A DNA stretch of 64,000 bases from Marthasterias glacialis (lineage: Eukaryota > Echinodermata > Asteroidea > Forcipulatida > Asteriidae), in contig OU452233.1 of NCBI GenBank assembly GCA_911728455.2, forward strand, positions 11,342,167 through 11,406,166, given 5' to 3'. A program made the translations under genes and the position numbers. Within the stretch, counting starts at the first letter, position 1. The number at the start of each line of letters is the position of its first letter. This document shows, piece after piece, positions 48,836 through 64,000 of the stretch. The notes beneath the pieces are model-generated. The model did no database searches. It was given only the letters and a program-made list of their open reading frames with translations, and was not told the DNA's origin.

Positions 48836-49855
48836 CTGCTGGATACTAAAGTACTGTAATGCATAGATAAGGAACACTTCCACTAATGGAATAAGTTAAC
48901 AGTATAGTCAAGTCTCATATTTCCGCGGGTCTCCTTTGTATTTCCGCGGTATTAGAAACTATTTTTTTTGCGGCGCAAATTTGTCATCTAAGGACGACTT
49001 TCATTCAGCGAATAGATAGCCAATAACCTTTTGCCTATCTGACAAAAAGAACATTATCCAAAATATGGAGGAGATTTTTTTTAATTCAAATATTTGTGAA
49101 ATTATACGCTATTTTACAGACCGCACGAATTTCCGCTGACCATCTGCAAAAAGTGTCATTTTTTTATTTTGATCATTAAAAATTTTATCTCAAAAATTGT
49201 TCTGTCCTTCGGAATATCAGTGTCCAGATTCCGTTTCACTTTTAAAAAAAATGACATCGAAATAATTTATTTTCACCTCAAAAACGGAACAAATTGTCTG
49301 ACGTCAAAATAAGGTCAGAAAACTGACGATCGGTAAAAACTAAATAATTTCAACAGCTTTTGCAAAGGGCGCCCTCAACGTGTGTGTTTTAACATAAAGT
49401 AAAAATAACGAAACTTGCCCAGCTGGTGGGAAATTAAAAATCGTAATTCATGGAAGAACAATTATTTCATATTATCATTGAATTTAGCTCCACTACGTAG
49501 AGGAAGAAGCTTTGCGGACCATTTGAAAAACTCCCGTGGATATATGAGACTCGCCTCCAAAATCACACCGTGCGCATGCTCATTTTCTGAGACGTTTTCG
49601 ACAAATTTAATCTGAAAACTGGTGGATTTTGTTCAAGTCAAAGTAGAAAGTAACACTTCAGCAACAATAATAACAGGACTCTTTGTACAGGTTGGTGATT
49701 TATTTTTTATTTTGATGGAAAAATGCTGTAAGTTTATGGTTCCACCAGTTGGCAAGTACATAGTTACTGGATGGGGTATTCCCATTAACAATGAAACCTC
49801 TTGTGTATCAATATATGCTTGGAAGTGTGGTTACAAGTAACCCCCGCCCTTGCAA
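48836..49855. other. Gap, no gene seen
   Basis: Noncoding, AT-rich. No repeat structure recognised. Confidence 0.4.
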
Positions 49856-51135
49856 TAATAGACCGATTGCGTGACTAATGTTTACTTGTCATCACGTGAT
49901 CTGCAGTGGGTACTACCATGGTTACTACCAAAGATACTATGATCGCAAACTGCGTGCAAATACATGTTGTGACCGACGGAGTCAAACGAGTGGGCTTTTG
50001 GTAATAATAACAGTTAGCCCTTTTATTAAAGTTTTATGTTGTCACATTACTGTTTTATAAACTACCAGTAAAACAATATTCTACTACAAAAGAGGTTTAT
50101 TTTGAGTTATGCAGATTCTGTCCGAGCATGCGTGTGTAGTAACTCCTTCTGATAGCGCCCTCTTTTGAATAAACTCCTCCAACCCACGTTAATTTACCGT
50201 ATGGTGGACACATTACCGGGAGGACAGAATACCCTATGACACCGGCGTCGGACGACAATGTTTCAAAATATAGACAAAAGGAATCAAACAGCTTTGAAAA
50301 GTTTGTTTTTATGATTTTAGCTTCAACACCCACTGTCAAAAACTGATGCGGCCATGGAATGCTAATCCGGGTGAGATTAGTATTTTTACAGGTAAGATTT
50401 GAATTATGGAGCTCTGAAGATTTTCTCCCCAAAAATGGGCTCTCACATCTCTGTTTACAGCACAGATGAAGAGTCCTACAGACGTCTGCAGACCCGGCAC
50501 ACTAACGTCACCGACCGCTTGCAGTCATTTGGCCGAATAAAGCCGGTAAGGACAGTTCCAGCAAGTCTTGGAAATTGTATAAGTATAGCGTACAATAATG
50601 TGCACGATGTGTACTATTGCATGACGGAACGTTTAGGCCAGACGACCGCGATCACACACTTTTCTACACAAGAATTTCAAAGTTTTGAAGCTGAATAATC
50701 CAAAGAAATTGCTTTCCAAAACTGTGTGATTCCTTTGCCTATTTGAAATTTTGCAAGGCTAGGTATACATGCTCACTTTTCCAACGTTATTTCCCTTTTT
50801 TGCAGTGATTTAGGCCTACATTACAAACAAAATAACAGACGGGTGCCTACATAGTCGTCCGATGCCGGTAGTGCATAACTCAAAATAAACCTCTTTTTAG
50901 TAAAATACTGGTAGTTTATGAAACAGTATTTAATGCGATTAACATCAATGTCACAACATGCAACTTTAATACAATGGCTTAGTAACTGTGTTACTACTAC
51001 CAAAAGCCGACTTTTGGTGTGTCTCTGTCGGTCACGGCATGTATTTGCACGTAGTTTGCCATCAGCTCAGATATCGTATACCCACAATAGGTCACGTGAT
51101 AACATGTAAACATTGGTCGCGCAATCGGTCTATTA
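49856..51135. mobile_element. 1.28-kb TIR element
   Basis: TAATAGACCGATTGCG at the left and CGCAATCGGTCTATTA at the right begin inverted repeats of about 250 bp (49856-50110 and 50860-51135). The interior contains an open frame at 50399-50698 of unknown nature. The 3' half recurs inside a host intron at 57,440-58,040. No clear transposase, so it is probably non-autonomous. Confidence 0.65.
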
Positions 51136-53385
51136 ACCGGTGCGCGACGCAAGGTGTGGTATTGAGCTAATCACTGCGAAGGAAATATCTTCGGCGTTAC
51201 GCTATATGTGCGTAATGTTGCTGCGCGTCAGGCTGGCACACGTGTTAATAAGTTTTATGCAACTTTACCACATAAAATCTTCTTTTTAAAATCAAATTTC
51301 AAAAACCTTCTTTGTGAAATTAATCTCGGTAAGAGTAAATTCATTAAGCGATGTAATCGTTTTCAGAAACGGCTACAATATTCCCGCTCGAATCTATTAT
51401 AATAAACATGAACCTTGTGTACTTTTCTTATGGAGAGGTGATCACCAAAATGGTTATGTTGGAAGCATGTTGTGTGTGATCGGTGACGAAGTCGCACAAG
51501 GTCTATATAACAGGGCTAATGGATGTACCACACTAAATAGGCTCCCCGTATCAACCAATGCTAAATGCTAAATATTTAAAAAAAATACTCAAAAAATAAT
51601 TTTAAAGTTTATATTCTCGGGCAACTGAACTTTATTTTTCTTTTCAATTTTTAGTAGGTTAGCCGCTGAGAATTTTTAATAGCCTGATTAGCCAGACTCC
51701 ATCTTGGAGAAAAACATACACTTTATAGCGAAACATAGACATTTTTTAGGGCTATAGTACTCAAAATGCTCCTGTATGAAAGTCAACAACCCAAGGGCAC
51801 AATGTTGGACCATTTTTCAACAATCCGAAGCAATGACCTTCAAATCTGGTTTACAATTTTTATTAATGAGACTTGGTGCGTGGATTGCACCCTACTACAA
51901 TACTAACTCGATCAGCTGGAGACCCGACTTGAACCAAGTCTACAGGCTGTGATTTCTTGAATACCCTTACCAAAAAAGTTGTATATATAGCGCTCTATAG
52001 ATAAAATACAGAGAAGTTCTATAAAACCTTGTTCCCACCATAATGCACCATGCCCTCTCATTACTTCTATGCGTGTTTGTCCTTGAGAACGAAGCTGTTA
52101 AAGTTGTTATAGTAATGTGGACAGAAGAAACAGATTTTTGTGTTGCCAGCAAAATCAGTGCTCTGGATGCACAATTTTAAAACATTTCGCTGCCAAGGTC
52201 CAAGCAGGATGAGGCCGACCGGTCGTGTGTGGTTTATGTAACATATGACACACATTGTGTTTACATTTTGCAATGCGTGGGGTAACCTTTTTTTCTTCTT
52301 TTCTTTTTTTTACTGAAGACAAACCATGCGTAGTTTTAGCTAAATATCAGCGCTTGCGGTACTCATGGGAATAAATGTATACTTTTCAGACAAAAACAAC
52401 AACATTTTGAATATCTTAACATTAATAATTGTTGCAGAAAAGATAACAGCTATGCTCTTAAAAAAACGCATTAATTCCTGCACAGACCTCATAAGACTCA
52501 AGTGTAGTAGAATTTCAATAGAAAATGTTCCTTATAGAGAACTTGCTGTCAGTCTCAATTCTATAGAAATCTACTTATAGAAACTAATTATAGGATTATT
52601 TTTGACATTCTATACAATTTCAATTAGAGCTCTATAGATCGTTCTATGTAGTTCTATAGAACTTGTTTTGCAAGAATAAGGATGATTGATGATTGTTGTC
52701 AGAGCAGGCTGGGAAGGCCACATGTGTATAGCAGCAGCTCTCAGGGTGAACTATACCTGTCACGCATTTGTAAAAAGTAGTCCTATATACAGTATTTCAA
52801 GGTTGAATTGAACAAACTAACCCAGTACATTGCATATTATTTTGATATGTGTTTCTGGATCTCTTTGGTATGATAACAATGCTCATGGAGGTAGCTATTA
52901 TGGTATGGATAATTGGGGTAGAATTCTACCTCCACAGATACGATGTTTGAATACAAAGGCTGAATTTTTCTGAAGCTTCCACAAATTGTCCATCAAATCG
53001 TAAACTCTTTTCGGCTGGCAAGTAGTCGTGTTTTTTCTCTTTGGAGCAATTTAATCCAACCCAATTAATATGAACATAAACAGCTATGTAACAACTAAAC
53101 ATCTAAAAACAGTACTCTCAAATCATCTGAAGAACCTTACAATGATTAGTAAACTTCTGCAGATGATTTGAGAGTACTTTTTCAGATTAAAAGCTCGTTG
53201 AACTTCCAGTAATCGTCAATCTGCATGATGCCAACCATGGATTATGGACTTTACCTTACCCGAGTCAAATGTTTGATTTCAATGTATTTGTGATGCTATT
53301 CTACTACGGTATAAATCAAACAAGCAAACTTAGGTCTACATGGGCTATCTATGCAAGTACAATTCGTGACGTTGGCCCGAGTTGA
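51136..53385. other. Gap with small inverted repeats, no gene seen
   Basis: Noncoding. GTACTCTCAAATCATCT at about 53,113 has an inverse at about 53,163-53,180. CTATAGAA-type words cluster at 52,540-52,670. No protein-like exon was recognised. Confidence 0.4.
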
Positions 53386-53614
53386 ATAATTATCGAACAG
53401 ATTTATCAAAATGTGATTCTCTCTTTAATGCACCTTGGATCGTTATGAATACATCAATCAAAGGTCACAAAAACCAGAGTTTGCAAAATAGGTGAACGGC
53501 TCTCAAAAGACACAAAAAACCATGAGTTTGCAAAATAGATGAATGGGTCCATTCATAACATCCACGGTGCTTTAAAGAGAGAATCACATTTTGATAAATC
53601 TGTTCGATAATTAT
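53386..53614. mobile_element. Hairpin MITE (ATAATTATCGAACAGATTTA arms)
   Basis: ATAATTATCGAACAGATTTA and the following TCAAAATGTGATTCTCTCTTTAA pair with the inverse ending in TTCGATAATTAT. The arms are about 45 bp and the total 229 bp. Confidence 0.7.
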
Positions 53615-54135
53615 TTACTGGAGTATTGGTTTTCCTCCTTTAACTCTTATCATTTTTATTCTGATTTTTTTTACAATTATCCACGGAAGACGAGGGTCTT
53701 ATCTCTCATTAAAAATCGGTGTCATTTGCAGTAAAGACGGGACCTTTTTCAACCTCAACACCCGCTGATAGTATTTTTTTTTATACAACTGAACGGATTA
53801 TGAAATTATATGAACTTTATCCCCAATTGTTTTGAGGATTCTAAAATTTACAAAATAAATTTTGCATAAACCTCAAACCAGTATGCTGAAAGTAAAAGAT
53901 CAAAAACATGAAGCGAGGAAAACTTCCGATCAACAGAACTTGCTTGCGTTCTCGTATTTTTTAACAGATATTGAATTTTCCTTTAAAACCAACGTCAGGA
54001 GTATAAAAACAATCTTGATTGTCGATTCCGTGTCATTCAGTCAGACAAAGAAGTAATCGGCCTATTCACATAGACCAGTCAGACTTCTGAAGCGTTTCTG
54101 CTCAGCAGCCTCTTCACGTCAGCAATTTTACCAAG

Positions 54136-62319
<8,184 letters not shown>

Positions 62320-63019
62320 AAGTCTGAAAGGTGTATAACTTGATATTTTGCAACCGACCCTTTTTTACATTTCGTCTTTCAACGGAGCTTCAGTGCAACG
62401 ACTTCTACCCAAATAGGTAAACATTAATTTTAGTTTGGACACGTTATAAGGAACCATGTAACTTTGTCTGTTAAAAGAAGGAAGTTTAATACTACAGCTA
62501 AATGGCGATTTCTTTGCAAGATAATTGCTTTTGAACCTTTGCATAAAGGATTTTGGTTGCAAAGTAAAACACACAACAATCCAGTGACCTAGAGCCGAAA
62601 ACCCGTAGGATTAGTAGAACTTTGAGAGAGGTTGCGTTTTTCACTTTTAATGAACACACATACCGAGTTGTGGGGACTCCCTATTGTTGTTCTATTATTC
62701 CCTTTTAGATTTAATTACCTTGTGGGGACAGGGTTTGACAAAGAAAAACGCTGTGGGGACCTTTGTTCCATTGTATAAATGTCCCCATAACGGTGTGTGT
62801 GCCTACCCATTAAATACACATTGTTATTACGGTGTGTGTAGCCCAAGGGTGGAGTGTCTTTTAGTAAAGATATTTTTCTAGTACACGTTTATTGTCAATT
62901 TTTTTTGTATAAAAAAGTAACACCCAATCAAATTATAAATTACTAGATAATTACCCATCCTTCGCGGTTCATGAAAAGAGATAAATTTTGGTTGAGGTGG
63001 TTGGTGGAAGAGCGATCTT

Positions 63020-63520
63020 TGACCCTCTGAAATGTAACATTTAACCGCTATATGACGTATGACCTCGGATGACTTCAGTCGTATTTAATTCATGCTCCTA
63101 TCATGTTCAGGACAAATTTTACCAAGTTCGCTTCCAATTTGACCCTATGACCTGGGATGACCTTGGTCTTATTTTATTCATGTTTCAGAATTATTGTCAC
63201 CAAATTCAGGCCCTATCTGAGCAACTTTAAACTTCGACCCCTAATATATGACCTATGTTTGTCCTCAGATGACCTTGGTATTACTTTTGTCCATGCTCCC
63301 CTCGCATGATCAGGATTGATTTCACCAAGTAAAGGCCCAATCTGAGCAACTTTAAAAATGTGACCTCTAGGTGACCTTTGATCTCGGCTGACCTAACAAA
63401 TGAAAACGTGGTCTGGGCGGACTGAGTTACACCAACCCACTAAGTTTTAGAGGCCTGCCACCAACCACCTCCGAGAAAATAGCCAGATAGATAGATAGTC
63501 AGACAGACATAGCGCACATA
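63020..63520 (+). repeat. Dispersed repeat rich in TGACCT, with AGAT tail
   Basis: TGACCT or its close variant TGACCC recurs about ten times between 63,020 and 63,400 in the same strand, within loosely repeating blocks (GATGACCTTGGT...CATGCTC...TTCACCAAGT). An AGATAGATAG/CAGACAGACA tail ends the unit near 63,515, as in some invertebrate SINE-like families. No promoter boxes were confirmed. Confidence 0.5.
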
Positions 63521-64000
63521 TGACAAAAAGTCTTTGAAGAACACAAGTAAAAGCCGAGTAACTGCATGTATTGAGCTAGAATTTATTGATGATTTATGTA
63601 GGCCCCTAATAAAAAAAAATAGCCCTATTTTTAAAATATCTTTTATATTTGTTTTTTTCTTCATAACTTGTTGACTGAGATGTGTTATAAAACACATGAC
63701 TGGCATAATTCGCTCACAAGTGCACGTCTATGCATCCCTTGGGCCTTCGGCCTCGGGAAATATGACCCTCTTTTGGTCACTCATAGTCCATCGGGATGCG
63801 TAGACAAGCACTAGTGACCTCATTGCCAGTCCATATGTGTATAACAGAGGCAGGTTGTGAGGTAATACCAGGAATGTAAAGATTCCTCTGTTAACAATGT
63901 CAAAAATAAGTGAGGTTATGGCATTTTGCAACAGAACCCCGATAAAATAAGATGTGGGCCTCTAATTGGTTACCATTATTGACAATACAAGTACAAAGAA
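63521..64000. other. Right edge, no gene seen
   Basis: Noncoding. GGGCCTTCGGCCTCGGGAAATATGACC near 63,740 resembles the centre of a hairpin MITE, but the arms were not established. Confidence 0.3.

Overview
This is an animal nuclear DNA window: genes are split by GT-AG introns, AATAAA signals follow several of them, and the sequence is crowded with microsatellites, hairpin MITEs, foldback elements and transposon-derived genes. The only clear host gene is a nine-exon prostaglandin reductase 1-like gene at the right end. Many ACATGTA words, foldback elements and GGGCCCAATTTCAT-type MITEs fit a marine invertebrate, perhaps an echinoderm. That assignment is an inference from general character, not a species call.

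Layout. Positions 1-20,000 hold a colony of related transposon-derived genes. They are a Tudor-like fragment gene (972-1611), a degenerate copy (about 2,080-3,410), an intact four-exon gene encoding about 1,259 aa with a long Asp-rich insert (5,560-10,076), an intact four-exon gene encoding 695 aa (12,033-15,333), and an internally deleted pseudogene (18,047-19,015). The two intact proteins share a putative DDD core with almost the same spacing. The 18-kb pseudogene and the 5.6-10-kb gene have family-specific 13-14-bp motifs clustered in their flanks. From 20 to 26.6 kb there are hairpin MITEs and a 44-bp minisatellite (24.65-25.8 kb).

The centrepiece is an apparently complete giant foldback transposon at 26,683-44,718 (18,036 bp). 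It is bounded by an identical 9-bp target duplication, TAGTCTGGG. Its inverted arms are long tandem arrays: ten 211-bp units on the left and about fourteen 210-bp units, inverted, on the right. Inside it, on the minus strand, nine exons (40,916 down to 30,402) can be joined into one predicted polypeptide of about 2,250 aa. In order it carries an SGNH/GDSL hydrolase, a C2H2 finger, two PHD fingers, a zinc-binding module, a Mutator-like (MULE) DDE transposase, a USP-type deubiquitinase and a Ulp1/SENP-type cysteine protease. Catalytic residues are visible for every enzyme. One apparent single-base frameshift near 37,843 separates the SGNH part from the rest in this copy. A mobile element that carries its own ubiquitin and SUMO proteases, histone readers and an esterase in a single protein is the most interesting object here.

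From 44.7 to 54 kb there are nested non-autonomous elements: a 3.1-kb TIR element with a 909-bp foldback element inserted in it (6-bp target duplication CAGATG), a 1.28-kb TIR element, and hairpin MITEs. From 54,136 to 62,319 lies the PTGR1-like gene, whose introns have collected copies of the same MITE families. The last 1.7 kb holds a dispersed repeat rich in TGACCT. Exon joins are predictions from splice consensus, reading phase and protein continuity; no transcript data were available.
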